Below are positions 32,907-43,779 of a DNA stretch of 64,000 nt, in pieces; the stretch's first letter is position 1, and every line of letters starts with the position of its first letter. A model generated the notes under the pieces. It was not told the origin of the DNA. It saw only the letters and a list, made by a program, of their open reading frames with translations, and searched no databases. This DNA is from Niveomyces insectorum RCEF 264 (taxonomy: Eukaryota > Ascomycota > Sordariomycetes > Hypocreales > Cordycipitaceae). Both the position numbers and the translations under genes were made by a program. The stretch covers positions 1,060,579-1,124,578 of the forward strand of contig AZHD01000002.1 in NCBI GenBank assembly GCA_001636815.1, written 5' to 3'.

Positions 32907-34634
32907 TGTCCATTCCCGGCCTCGGTCAGATACCGGCCCAGGTACGTTCCTCGTGTCTCCGCTGTCGTCGATTCGTTTACCACGTGTCCTCTTCTTTTGG
33001 TCCTCCTTTGAAGCTCACCCAAGACCCTAACTCTACGAACTCCAGGCCCCCGAGTCGGCCACGCGCACATTCCAGCTCGCTCCGCTGTCTGAATGGCGCT
33101 TTGCCGTTTCCCAGCCGCCGATTACGGTCCGCCTGCTCGCCGGCACCGCCGAGCGCGACGGCACCGAGCTGGCCGCCAACCAGCCCTACCGTTTTGCCGG
33201 AACGCTGTCGAAAATCCTTACCTGGCACGGCTGCGAGCTTGAGGTGGACGGCGCCTGCGACCGTGAGGAAGTTTGCCCTGGAGGCACAAAACCGGCCTGG
33301 AGTGGCGAGGCGGCCGCCGCCTTGTCGCCCATGGTGTCGTACCTGAACCTGCACCTCCTGCTGGCGTCACAACGCGCAGCCGCCGCCGCGACGGCCTTGC
33401 CGGCTGCGGCAACAGCCGGTTCAACGGCCGCGGCTGCCAACAGCCGAGGCGCGCCCGGTTCGACGGGACCCCGCCTGCTCGTATGCGGGCCACCGCACGC
33501 TGGCCGCACCAGCCTCGTTCGCATGTTGGCCGCCTGGGCCACCAAGGCGGGCGGCGGTGGTGCGGACGCTGGCGGCAACCCGCCGTACCAACCCTGCGTC
33601 GTCAACGTCGATCCCGCCGAGGGCATGCTCAGCCTGCCGGGGACGCTGAGCGCGGCCGTCTTCGCCACGCTCATGGACCTCGAGACCGAGGGCGGCGCCG
33701 GCTGGGGCGGTGCGCCGAGCAGCGGGCCCAGCGCCGTGCCCGTCAAGCTGCCGCTCGTCTACCACTTTGGCTACGCGCGTCCAACCGATGCGCCGGCGCT
33801 GTACCGCACGCTGGTCACGCGTCTGGCGGGCGCGGTGGCCGCACGCGTGTCCGAGGACGCCGCCGTGCGGGCGAGCGGTCTGCTGGTGGACACGCCGGCG
33901 ATCGGCCCTGGGGACAGCGACGGCAGCGACGTTGACGAGAACCAGTACGAGACGAGTGTGGACCTGCTCGCCCACGTTGTCGAGGAGTTTTCCATCAACC
34001 TGGTGGTCGTGTTGGGCAGCGACGGGGGCCCCGCCGGCAGCTCGCGGCTCTACCAGGCGCTCGTACGGCGGCTTGCCGGCGAGACCACGACGCTCGGCGA
34101 ACCCGTACAGGTGGTCCCGCTGGCCGCGTCCGACGGCGTGGTCGCCCGCAGCGACAGCGTGCTGCAACAGCAGCGCGAGGCCTGCATCAAGGAGTACTTT
34201 TTCGGGGACGCGAAGCGCACGCTGAGCCCGTATACGCAGCAAGTCGACTGCGACAGCCTGACGGTGTACCGCTTGCCGGAAGGTACGTTCTCTTTTTCTT
34301 GTTCTTTTTGAGGGCGTGGGAGGGGAAGGGGGTTTTAAGGTTGCACTTGGACGTATATGGCTAACACGAAGCAGCCGGCGCTCCGAACCACGACCTCGTC
34401 AAGATCGATGCCGGGCCCGCTTTGGCGCACTGGACGCTGGCGGTCATGAACGCGTCCGTCCACGACCCGCCTGACGTCATCCAAAACACCACGGCGCTGG
34501 GCTTTGTGTACGTGGCCGAGGTGGACGGGGAGCGAAAGAAGATCCGCATTTTGGCGCCCGTGAGCGGCCGCCTGGGCGACCGGCCGCTGGTCTTTGGGCG
34601 GTGGCCGGAACCGTATATCAACCTCGTAGGATGA
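32906..34634 (+). CDS. CLP1: CLP1, mRNA cleavage and polyadenylation factor subunit
   Basis: Subunit of cleavage factor IA; binds ATP and bridges Pcf11 to the 3'-end machinery. Exons 32906-32941, 33046-34282 and 34375-34634 give 510 residues. The N-terminal beta domain (TFQLAPLSEWRF, ...RFAGTLSKILTWHGCELEV) leads to the central P-loop domain (MVSYLNLHLLL, then GPPHAGRTSLV at about 160-170), NVDPAEGMLSLPGT and YHFGYARPTDAP. A C-terminal domain ends in PYINLVG. The P-loop lysine position is Arg166 (codon CGC at 33505-33507). Fungal Clp1 is thought to bind ATP without kinase activity, so the change may be tolerated. Ala/Gly-rich loops flank the P-loop. The third-exon acceptor could also lie three bases upstream. 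Confidence 0.93.
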
Positions 34635-35270
34635 AAGACCGGGCGCGTAACAAAAACGGATACCGTGTTATTAAAAAAGGTATATGGAGTACGGAGTTGG
34701 CGTGCAGCTGTTTGGTAATCATGGCACAAGGAGGAGAATGCATTGAGCGCAAGCATAACCCAAAAATCGAAAAGACAAAAAAAAATAATATGTACATCTT
34801 GAAAAAGGAAAAGAAGGCGAGCTAAGAAAAGACCCTACAAATACTATAACAGTTCCGCATTGTCGAACCAAAAAAAATCACATGCTGGATCGTATGCTGG
34901 TATAGAAAGACGCCAATTCGATGTTTTCCAGCACCTCGTCCATTCCCCTAGGACTTATATTTTCTCTGCCCTTTTTTTTGCTCCGTCTCCAACACTGGCG
35001 ACTCTCCCTCTCTTTCGTCCGTCTCGTTGAAGGGTACTTACATTATGTGTTCTGCCTTGCTCCTGTGATAATCCCGTGCTCTCGTCTCACTTCGTCGCGC
35101 CGCTCTATCAAAAAAGCAGTCGTTGGCCCCTAGACTTCCTTACAGGCTCTGACCGATCCTATTTAATCGTACATACACCGCCTGGCTGTGTACCGCAAAC
35201 GTCGTTCCATTTTGTGCTAGCACAATAGAAGGAACGGAACGTCCAACTCGCTGCTGCCCGCCTGATTTCT
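34635..35270. other. Tail-to-tail gap between CLP1 and EMP70
   Basis: A 636-base region of 3' flanks, A-rich near 34770-34830 and T/C-rich near 34960-34990. No gene seen. Confidence 0.7.
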
Positions 35271-37294
35271 TTAGTCGACCTTGATGCTAGAGTAGATCTT
35301 CCTTGTAAACCACCAGCTAGAGAAGAACCCGATCGAGCCTGTTCGGTCAACGTTAACAATTGTTTCAGTAAAACCGACCCGAAATAAAAACAAAAGACGT
35401 TGGACATACCGGTCAGGATGAAGAACATGAAGCTGATCAGAGCACTGTAACCCACGTACAGCACGCTGCCGGACAAACCGCCCAGGCTCAGCTTGCTGAT
35501 CCAGTAGATGATGGCGTTGGCGAAGATGTATACCGCCGTCGTGCCCGCCGCCAGGAACGAGCGCCACTGCCAGTGGTAGTTCTCGGCGCAGAGCAAAAAG
35601 TACACCATGAGGACGGTGACTGCGGCGCACGTGATGATCATCAGGCCGAAGCACAGGAACAGGAAGCCGAACATGTAGTAGATCTTGCTGAACCAGATGC
35701 TGCTCATGATGAAATACAGCTCCACAAAGATGGCGCCAAACGGCAGGATGCCGACGAGCAGCATGCTGGGAACGGGGCGCAGGTACGTCGTCACCGGGGG
35801 AATCTGCCGCGGGATCTGGTTCGTGTGCACGGGCGCTTCCACGACCGCGGACCGGAACCCAATCCAGGAGCCGGCAAACGACAGCGGCACCGAGATGACA
35901 AACCAGATGCCGATGATGACCAGCATCGTCGTGAAGGGCACGGCGCCGGACGACTGCTTGGCCCAAAGGAACAGGTCCAGCAGAAAGAAGACGCCAAAGA
36001 CGATGCCCGGCACGAGCACGGGCGTCAGCACAATGTTCAGCTTCCACTTCTCGCCGCCAAAGGCCTTGTACACGCGCGCCGCCGCGTAGCCGCCGACGAA
36101 GCCGAGCACCGTGTACAGCAGCACCATGATGGTGCCGAGCGAGCCGCGGTTCGACGGCGACAAGAAGCCCAGCAGCGCAAAGACGATGGTGAAGCCGGTC
36201 ATCACGAACAGCTGCGCGCCGTTGCCGAGCAGCACCGAGAGCAGCAGCGGGTGCGACGGCGCGCGGAACACGTCGCCGTGCACAAGCTTCCAGCCCGAGT
36301 CCTCCTGCACGCCGTCCTCGAGCGCGCTCGTGCCGGACAGGTCCTCGAGGTTGATCTGGTCGAGGCGGTTGTAGCGGGCAATGTCCTTCTTGAGCGTGCG
36401 CACGAGCACAGACAGGACGGTCAGCACGAGGAACACGACGATGATGGCCGAGTTGATGAGCGAGAACCAGTGGATCTTGGGATCGACCACGTGCAGGTAC
36501 TTGTCCCAGCGCGTGGCCCAGGCCGTGTTCGACGGCGTCCAGTAAAGGCTGTACGTAAAGTGCACCGGCGTCTTGGCGCCGGCGTTGGTGTCCAGCACGA
36601 CCGGCGGGTGCGGCGTCAGGCAGTCGGCGGCGCCGTTGGCCGTCTCCTGGTAGCGCAGCGAGCTCGGCTGCACCAGCACGCCGACGACGCGCAGCTGGTC
36701 CGGGTTGCCGCTGACCTCGTGGAACTCGACGACGATGTCGTAGTGGTTGTTGAAGGCGATGGTGTTCTCGCCGCTGTCCTGGCCGATCAGGAAGCCGGGA
36801 CTGTAAAACTCCGTGTTGGTCAGGTCGTCGATGATCTCCTGGCCGGCCGGCAGGCCGTCCACGAGCCAGTTGAGGCTGTAGCCCTGCTCGATCAGCATGC
36901 TGACGAACTGGGCCGACTCCTGCTCGTACTCGACGGTGCACAGCTGCTTGCACGTCTCGTTCTGGGCCATCTTGAGCTCAAAGGGCGACGTCATGATGCG
37001 GTCGCCGAACAGAATGCTGCCCAAGCTCTCGCCGACGCGTTGTGGGCCGTCGGCCGGCTGGCAGAACTGGAGGGTCGGATGGTAGTAATCGTAGGATACG
37101 ACGGAATGGAGCATGGCATCGCGAGGCGCGGCGATGGGCCGGATTGCGTTGACGTAGAGGGGTACGGTGTCGCCCGGCTTGTACGACGTTGGGGCGACGC
37201 CGGGAAGGTAGAAAGCGGAGGCCGTCTGCGGAAGCAGGAGGAAGGCGGCGACCAGTGCCGCCGCTGCCGACGGCGTGCGGTCCCGGAGTTGCAT
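35271..37294 (-). CDS. EMP70: EMP70/TM9 nonaspanin family membrane protein
   Basis: Endosomal/Golgi nine-span protein. Exons 35410-37294 and 35271-35338 give 650 residues. A signal peptide (about 1-28) is followed by FYLPGVAPTSYKPGD, the usual mature start, then a lumenal domain of about 250 residues and nine hydrophobic helices. The segment KDIARYNRLDQINLEDLSGTS-type cytosolic stretch and GWKLVHGDVFRAP are strongly conserved in the family. The C-terminus is GFFSSWWFTRKIYSSIKVD: the last three residues fit the KxD/E coatomer-binding signal that keeps TM9 proteins in the Golgi. The second exon is small and supplies exactly this tail, which supports the splice call. Confidence 0.95.
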
Positions 37295-37962
37295 CGTCGC
37301 GGCCCGGATTGTGTGTGTGTTGTTGTCTTTCCCTGGTTAGTCTCGGGAAGGCATCGCGGAGCTGTTTCTAACGTTGTTGTTCATATCCCGGCTCCGTATC
37401 TACCCTATAGCCACGAAGATGACACTCACAGGTACAGGATGCGTAATAACGTCGGTTCGCAGGAAAGTCAATGTTGATTCACCTCGAAAAAGGCATCAGA
37501 AAAAGAAAAGGGGGCGACGCGGACGTAAACAGCAGCTATAAATGAGCTAGTCTGTGTCCCGTCCCTTTCTCGAAAATTGTCAAAAAGACTTTGGAGCTCC
37601 TGGCAATCTTCGCCAGGCTGTTGTGTATAAGCGCTCGTGAGGTACGCTGCGGGCTCGTTGATGTCCGACTGGTGACGGGAGGTTGGCGATGGCAATTATT
37701 ATTGCAGCGCTTTTGTCCTAAATGGCCTTTTTGGAGCTGCCTTGCCGGCCTTGCCAGCTTAGTCATCTGCATTCGTTCTCTTCAGAATCAGGGGCCGAGT
37801 CGTCATCGTTTCTTCGCTAAAATTAGCGGTCCACTTATATTGTTATCGCTTTCCCGATAACAAAAATTATGAAGAGCTGCCGAGAAAAAACGAAAAAAAA
37901 AAGAGAGACACGACTCCTGACACATCCTACGAGTGCTGTAACGAACGACGGCATTCGACACA
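37295..37962. other. Shared upstream region of EMP70 and LCP5
   Basis: A 668-base head-to-head region. It contains AT-rich patches and an A-rich tract near 37888-37906 close to the LCP5 start. No gene seen. Confidence 0.7.
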
Positions 37963-39207
37963 ATGGCAGCTCCCACGACACTTCCAAAACTATTGAGCTC
38001 AATAGAACAATCCCTTGCCTCCGTCTCCGAAGCGACACCAAAACTGTCGTCGTTGGCACCCCCGCAAGATGGCTTGTCTCTGCTGGACGTCAAGAACGAG
38101 ATGCTCATGAGCTACCTAGAGCACATGCTTTTCTTGGTCTTGTTGAAGTTGCGGAATGAGGTGTCCAAGAGGACGGCGGACCGCTCCGGCTTGAGCTTGG
38201 CCGAGTCGGACATGGGCCAGTCGACGGTCAAAAAGCTGGTTGAGCTGCGCCACTATCTCGAGAAGGGCGTGCGGCCGGTCGAAGAAAAGCTGCGCTACCA
38301 GATCGAAAAGGCGCTGCGCGCAGCCGAAGATGTAGAGCGTGCAGCGAACGCTAAGGTGGCGGCGGCGGCGGCGGCCGGTGGGGAAGATGTTTCTGGCTCG
38401 GCATCGGACGCCAGCGACTCTGAGGAGGGCAGCGGGGACGACGACGATGATGACAATGATGAGGAGGATGAAGACGCCGGGGCGTTTCGGGACGAAGAGG
38501 GTGCGGCCGCTGTCCGGCCCAACCGTGCGGCGTTTGTACGGCCAGCCTCGTCTACGGCCGCAGCGGCCGCGGCAACGGCAACCACCGCAACAAGCGGCCG
38601 GGGCAAGGAGAGCGAGGGCGCCGGCGCCGGCGGTGTGTACCGACCGCCACGAATTGCACCGACCATGATGCCCACGACAGGCGACAAGCGCCGGGACCGC
38701 AGCGAGCGGCGGCCATTGAAGTCGGCCACCATGGACGAGTTTGTGGCGGATGAGCTCTCGATGGCGCCCGTGGCCGAGCTCAGCATCGGCACCAACATTG
38801 GCGGCCGCGGCCGCCACATGAAGACAGCGACCGAGCGCCAGCAGGAGGAAGAGCGCCGGGACTACGAAGAACGCAATTTTGTGCGCCTGCCCAAACAGAG
38901 CAAAAAGGACCGGGCGCGGGGTGACGGCGGCGGCGGCGGCGGCCGGGCCATGGCTTTCGGCGGCGAGGAGTGGCGCGGTTTGGGCGAGGGCGTGGATCGT
39001 ATCAACCGGTTGACACAACGCAAGAGCGGCGGTGGCGGCGGTGGCAGTGGTTCCACGCGTGCCATGCTGGACAAGAGCCGAAAACGGGGCATCGACACGG
39101 TCGACGGGCCACGCGGCTCGGGCGGTGGCGGCGACGACGGCATGGTGGGCGGCCGGTTCCAAAAGAAGCTTCGTCAAATGGGGCGCCGTGACCGGGGCAA
39201 GAGGTAA
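37963..39207 (+). CDS. LCP5: LCP5/neuroguidin, U3 snoRNP-associated factor
   Basis: Intronless; 414 residues. A Sas10/Utp3-C1D domain covers about residues 5-130, with GLSLLDVKNEMLMSYLEHM and LVELRHYLEKGVRPVEEKLRYQIEK. An acidic stretch (about 150-180) follows. The C-terminal half has the family signature YRPPRIAPTMMP and ERNFVRLPKQSKKDRAR, ending in a basic tail. In yeast Lcp5 joins the small-subunit processome for 18S rRNA maturation; neuroguidin is the animal counterpart. Ala, Gly and Asp runs encoded by trinucleotide repeats break up the conserved blocks. Start is the first ATG and fits the conserved N-terminus. Confidence 0.92.
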   Translation: MAAPTTLPKLLSSIEQSLASVSEATPKLSSLAPPQDGLSLLDVKNEMLMSYLEHMLFLVLLKLRNEVSKRTADRSGLSLAESDMGQSTVKKLVELRHYLEKGVRPVEEKLRYQIEKALRAAEDVERAANAKVAAAAAAGGEDVSGSASDASDSEEGSGDDDDDDNDEEDEDAGAFRDEEGAAAVRPNRAAFVRPASSTAAAAAATATTATSGRGKESEGAGAGGVYRPPRIAPTMMPTTGDKRRDRSERRPLKSATMDEFVADELSMAPVAELSIGTNIGGRGRHMKTATERQQEEERRDYEERNFVRLPKQSKKDRARGDGGGGGGRAMAFGGEEWRGLGEGVDRINRLTQRKSGGGGGGSGSTRAMLDKSRKRGIDTVDGPRGSGGGGDDGMVGGRFQKKLRQMGRRDRGKR

Positions 39208-39755
39208 TGCGCCATCTGATAGCAGCCCATTGACTCGGAGGCATATGTATCTCTGCCCGGGTTGTTGAAGGTGATGAACATAGTGTCTTTTGTTCTACGG
39301 GTCAGGCATTTACATGATACATGGATAGTCATATTCTCGAACGGAAGAGGTTCTGAACTAAACAATTAATTGTGTTATTGTTAAAACTTCGTGAAGATAC
39401 TTCACGCAAGTTTCATCCGAGAAACCTCTATGAAAGAATGCCAGTACGCACATGCCAACAGTCTGTCCACCGTTTACATCGTTACGTAATCACTCGGCCA
39501 TCCCAAAACCGGCAGAACACAGGGGCAAAATGCCCCTCGCCCGTCCCTGAGACTTTTTTTCTGGCCCTTTATCGCGGGGCAAGTACAACCGCTAATTTTG
39601 GCAGGCGCGGCCCGAGTTGACAAAACTTCCGTTTCGGCCAGCAACGCACATTTTGAGTCACCAAAATCCTGGCGATAGCTGAAGGGCCATTTTCGTGGCT
39701 TCGTCTCGCGCACACCTCTTTTCGGGCCAACCCAAACCAACCCAGCTAGACAGCA
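39208..39755. other. Intergenic region between LCP5 and tryptophanyl-tRNA synthetase
   Basis: A 548-base gap between two plus-strand genes. It contains the LCP5 3' flank and the synthetase upstream region. No motif or gene that I can support. Confidence 0.7.
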
Positions 39756-41489
39756 ATGGCAACAGACGCCCTTCCAACCGACGCGATGACGGCGTCCGTG
39801 GCCGCAGCGACCGTCACTGCTGCCGACAGTGCCCCGGCGGCCCAGGACCAGGACATCAACCCCTGGTCGGTGCAGGGCGGCGTGGACGAGAAGGGCGAAG
39901 TGATTGCGATCAACTACGAGGCCATCAGCAGGTGTGTTTACTTTCTGTTTGTGGTTGGCCGGCTGTTTTCCAAAAACTAACCGACCTCTCTCTCTGCAGG
40001 AAGTGGAGCACGAGCTTGATCGATGATGCGCTCCTCGAGCGCTTCGAGAGGGTCACCGGCCACAAGCCGCACCGTTGGTTGCGGCGCGGGCTGTTCTTCA
40101 GCCACCGTGACTTCGACCGCATCCTGACCCGCTACGAGCACGGCGAGCCTTTTTTTCTGTACACCGGCCGCGGCCCCAGCACGGGCAGCCTGCACCTGGG
40201 CCACACGATCCCGCTGCAGTTCACCAAATGGCTGCAGGACGTGTTTGACGTGCCTCTCGTTTTCATGTTGACGGACGACGAGAAGGCGCTCTTTAAGGAC
40301 GGCCTGCCGTTCGAGGACACGCTGCAGTACGGCATGGACAACGCGCGGGACATTATCGCGCTGGGGTTTGACCTGAAGAAGACGTTTATCTTCAGCGACC
40401 TCAAGTACTTGGGGAACCATTTCTTGATGAACGCCTGGGAGTTTTCGCGGTTGGTGACCTTCAACCAGGTCCGTGGCGCGTTTGGTTTCAACGAGAGGTA
40501 CGCCGACGTTTCTGTCTTGTCTTTGGTCTGCCCCCTTTTTTTCCCCTTCTCACCAGCGTCTCGGACATGAGAGAGACCCGCTGACCCCTCGGCAGCTCCA
40601 ACATTGGCAAGGTCTTTTTCCCCTCGGTGCAGTGCGTTGCTGCGTTCGCTACCTCCTACCCAGAACTCTGGTCCGACGTGCCTGCGACGACGCGCTCAAA
40701 GGAGATCGCAAGCTGGGACTGCCTGATCCCGATGGGCATCGACCAGGATCCATGTAAGCGTGTGCATTATGTGACCTGTAGGTCTACGCCATGTGCTTGC
40801 GGCGCATACTAATTCTGGGGAAAATAGATTTCCGGCTTCTTCGTGACAACGCGCACCGCATGCGCTACCCGTCGCCAAAGCCGGCGCTCATTCACTCCAA
40901 GTTCTTAACAGCCCTGCAGGGCGCAGGCGGCAAGATGTCGTCGTCGAATCCCAATTCCGCCATCTTCATGACCGACACGGGCAAGCAGATCAAGGTACGT
41001 GACGCACGCACGGAAAAAGTCTCAGTAGACCGATCATTCGCTGACACGTTGTCGCCGCCCCAGAACAAAATCAACAAGCATGCTTTCAGCGGCGGCAGAG
41101 AGACGGTGGAACAGCACCGGGAACTGGGCGGCAACCCCGACGTCGACGTTGCGTACATCTACCTGACATACTTTGAGGAGGACGACGCTAAGATCGCCAA
41201 GGTATACGAGGACTACAAGAAGGGCGAGCTGCTGACGGGTGAGCTGAAGAAACTGGCGATCGAGGTGCTGCAAAAGTACGTCGAAGAGTTCCAAGAGCGG
41301 AGGAAACAAGTCACCGACGAGGTGCTGGAGGCGTACATGAAGCCGCGAAAGCTGCAGTGGGGCGGCAACCCCAACCCCAAGCCGGCGCCCAAACCGGAGC
41401 CGTCGGCGAAGGCCAAGGCCAAGGGGAAAAAGGCCGACGGCAAGGCCGAAGCGACCACACTGCCGGAGCGGCCAAAAGAGGATAAATAA
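39756..41489 (+). CDS. WRS1: Tryptophanyl-tRNA synthetase, cytosolic
   Basis: Class I synthetase that charges tRNA-Trp. Exons 39756-39931, 40000-40497, 40596-40753, 40828-40994 and 41064-41489 join in frame to 474 residues. The HIGH-type motif is GPSTGSLHLGH (HLGH at about 124-127) and the KMSKS-type motif is KMSSS (about 313). Eukaryotic-type features include the NPWSV segment, WSTSLIDDALLERFE and IPMGIDQDPYFRL. No mitochondrial presequence is visible. The C-terminus is a Pro/Lys/Ala-rich tail of about 40 residues after LQWGGNP. Splice phases agree at all four introns. Confidence 0.96.
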
Positions 41490-41650
41490 CGGGAGTGAGT
41501 GCGCGGATAGACCTTGTATGTACGACGATTTTACAGAAAAGCGTAAACTCGGTTTCTCGTGCTGAAAGAGCAGCATAGTTGTGTCCGGGCTACTGTGACC
41601 TATATACGCCCCTGAACGGGCAAGCCTCCTTGTTCGTCCCTTGTCCGTCC

Positions 41651-43158
41651 CTATGTTCCAACCGGCTTGTCCACCATCGCTTGCGCGTGCTTCATTCCTA
41701 CGCTCTCGAAATCAGCCTGGTCAAAGTACACGCTGTACTCGTCGCCAAAGGTGGCAGCATCCAGCGAGAGATTGGCCGGACCAAATTGCCACACCTGGTC
41801 GGCGGCAATACTCGTGTTCAGGACAGTCTGCTGCCACGGCAGCAATATGGTTGCACGGTTTGTGTGGTTCGGCGAGCCGTATTCCTCCAAGACAACGGGT
41901 TTTTTGTGCTTTGCTTTCGTTAGCCCATGGCAGAAAAAAAAAAAAAAACACAAGTGACGAAGAATCCCAGAAAAAACATACCCGATCACCCGCATCTGCA
42001 TGCTGCCGAATCCAGTGGTTCCCCCAGAGGTTCGAATAGCCCCATTGGCTGGGATACAGGTGGAAGGTGCCGTAGTCGAGCGTCGAGATGTTGAGGTTCC
42101 CGAAGAAATCGACGCCGCCGTGCGACTCGTACGCCAGCGACGACGACCCGTCCATGTCCTTGTAGCCCGCATCCGAGCCGAACCAGCCCTCGTCGCCCAG
42201 CGTGACCATGTGGTGCGGGTCCAGCGACTTGATGTACGCCGACGTGTTGCTCGCCCAGCGGTAGATGACTGCCGTGTCGCAGCCCTCGCAGCGCGGCTCG
42301 TTGCCCAGCTGCCAGGCGAAGACGGCCGGCGACGCGCGGTACCGCTCCACGAGGACGCGGACGTAGGCGCGGTACGCGCGCTGGGCGCGGCTGCCGTCCT
42401 CGAAGATGGTCTGCGGGCCGTACGCCTCGGCGTAGGCTTGGACGCCGCCCAGGTCGGGCCAGTTGTTGACGAAGGGCAGCACCAATTTGAGGCCGACGCG
42501 CTCGGCGGCCGAGACGACGTAGTCGAGCCGCTGCAGGCCGTCGGCGCCGTAGTTGATCAAGGCCGTGCCGTTGGCGTCCGTCGGGTGCTGCTGGTACCAC
42601 ACGCGATCCGGGTCCACAGCGTCGGCCGCCGGCAGACTGCGCACAACATCGCCAAAGGCCCAGACGCGGACGATCTTGTATTTTGTCTGTGAGGTGGAGG
42701 TTGGTTCAGTTCTGCGTTGGCGATCATGCTGGCGCAACCAATGAAAATAATAATAATAATAATGATAAAAAACACCCACATCCACAATCTCTTGCAAAGC
42801 CTTGTCTACGTCTTCATTCTTGGTTAGATGGCCTAGCCACCACGCATTGGTTCCTTGTTTTTTTTTAAGTCAGAAGGCGAGGAAGCAAAGCCAGAGACGC
42901 ACGAAGAGCACGAAGCAACCCTGAGAACGACACACCTGCAAAGTAGCTCACGTTGCCGTTGATGTTGAACAGCTGGCCCGCCGGCCGGGCAAACGACTCA
43001 TTTTTGACTCCAATGGGATATAGTGGAGGCACTTGCGGGTCGTGAACAGAGCGAATGGGTCCCAGAGGCGTCGAACGTCTGATCGCAGTCGCCGATGCAA
43101 CGACGCCCAGCAAGCTGGCGCAAACCAGAGGAGTTGTCCACATCGTGCCACCTCGCAT
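41651..43158 (-). CDS. Secreted endo-1,4-beta-mannanase, GH5 (subfamily 7-like)
   Basis: Cleaves mannan backbones in plant walls. Exons 42936-43158, 42780-42853, 41982-42686 and 41651-41908 give 419 residues. An N-terminal signal peptide (start 43158, or 43143 five codons later) is followed by a short spacer and the mature start FNINGNVSYFAGTNAWWLGHL. The substrate-cleft KIVRVWAFGDV is next. The acid/base is in LGNEPRC (Glu about 229), and the nucleophile is in VVLEEYGSP (about 342-343). No cellulose-binding module or GPI tail is seen. Intron 2 carries an (AAT)6 repeat; its donor is read as GTGGGT because the neighbouring GT would break the frame. Head-to-head with DBP4 and only 161 bases from the end of tryptophanyl-tRNA synthetase. 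Confidence 0.9.
42746..42763 (+). repeat. (AAT)6 microsatellite inside a mannanase intron
   Basis: Six AAT units within intron 2 of the GH5 mannanase gene, just inside the donor site. Confidence 0.9.
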
Positions 43159-43779
43159 GGTCGACTATGGTACCATACTGGCAAGAGATGCCAAACTTTG
43201 TGAAGATGAACCACTCATTCTATATTTTATACTCACACAAACAACCAGAGTCCTACTGAGTTCTCCGCCGGTAAAATAGAGACGATGACGGCTGTGGGAG
43301 GCATGGAAGCGCTGAGCCCGCAGCTGATATTGCCGCTCTACAATTATTCACTCGAGTTATTCCGCGAGAACAACGGTCCGCCTTATACGATTATTGTCAA
43401 ACTAACCGCCAAGCTAGAATTCAATTTATACTTTGAGTGGTTGCTCATGGAGACGATGGCGACTTGCACGCACGACTTATATGCAACTATTAAATACAGT
43501 ACTATAAACGGTTATATAGGTATCGAGGCGTAGTGTGATTTCGCATATAGCCAAAATAGGTGGGGCTTATTCACCGCCCAGCAAGGAACTCATTCACCGC
43601 CAAACAGACGAAAAGAGTAGTAACGGCAGAAACATATCTCGGAACCAAAAAAAAATAAAAAAAATAAAAATAAAAAAAGGATAAAATTCCCAAAAAAGCA
43701 ATGTCAAGTTCTTGTCTTCAACCACCATAGAACACGTACACTAGTGAGAGAGTGCACAGCCAGCGCCGTTCTCTCAACT
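43159..43779. other. Shared upstream region of the mannanase and DBP4
   Basis: A 621-base head-to-head region, markedly AT-rich at 43330-43700 with an A tract near 43648-43680. An 82-codon ORF at 43285-43533 has AT-rich codons and no recognisable similarity; I do not call it. Confidence 0.65.

Noticed and set aside
35573..37477. 634-codon plus-strand ORF opposite EMP70
   Set aside because: Shadow ORF; the minus strand encodes a full TM9 protein with signal peptide, nine helices and its conserved tail.
43285..43533. 82-codon ORF in the mannanase-DBP4 gap
   Set aside because: Lies in an AT-rich promoter region, with no similarity or splice support.
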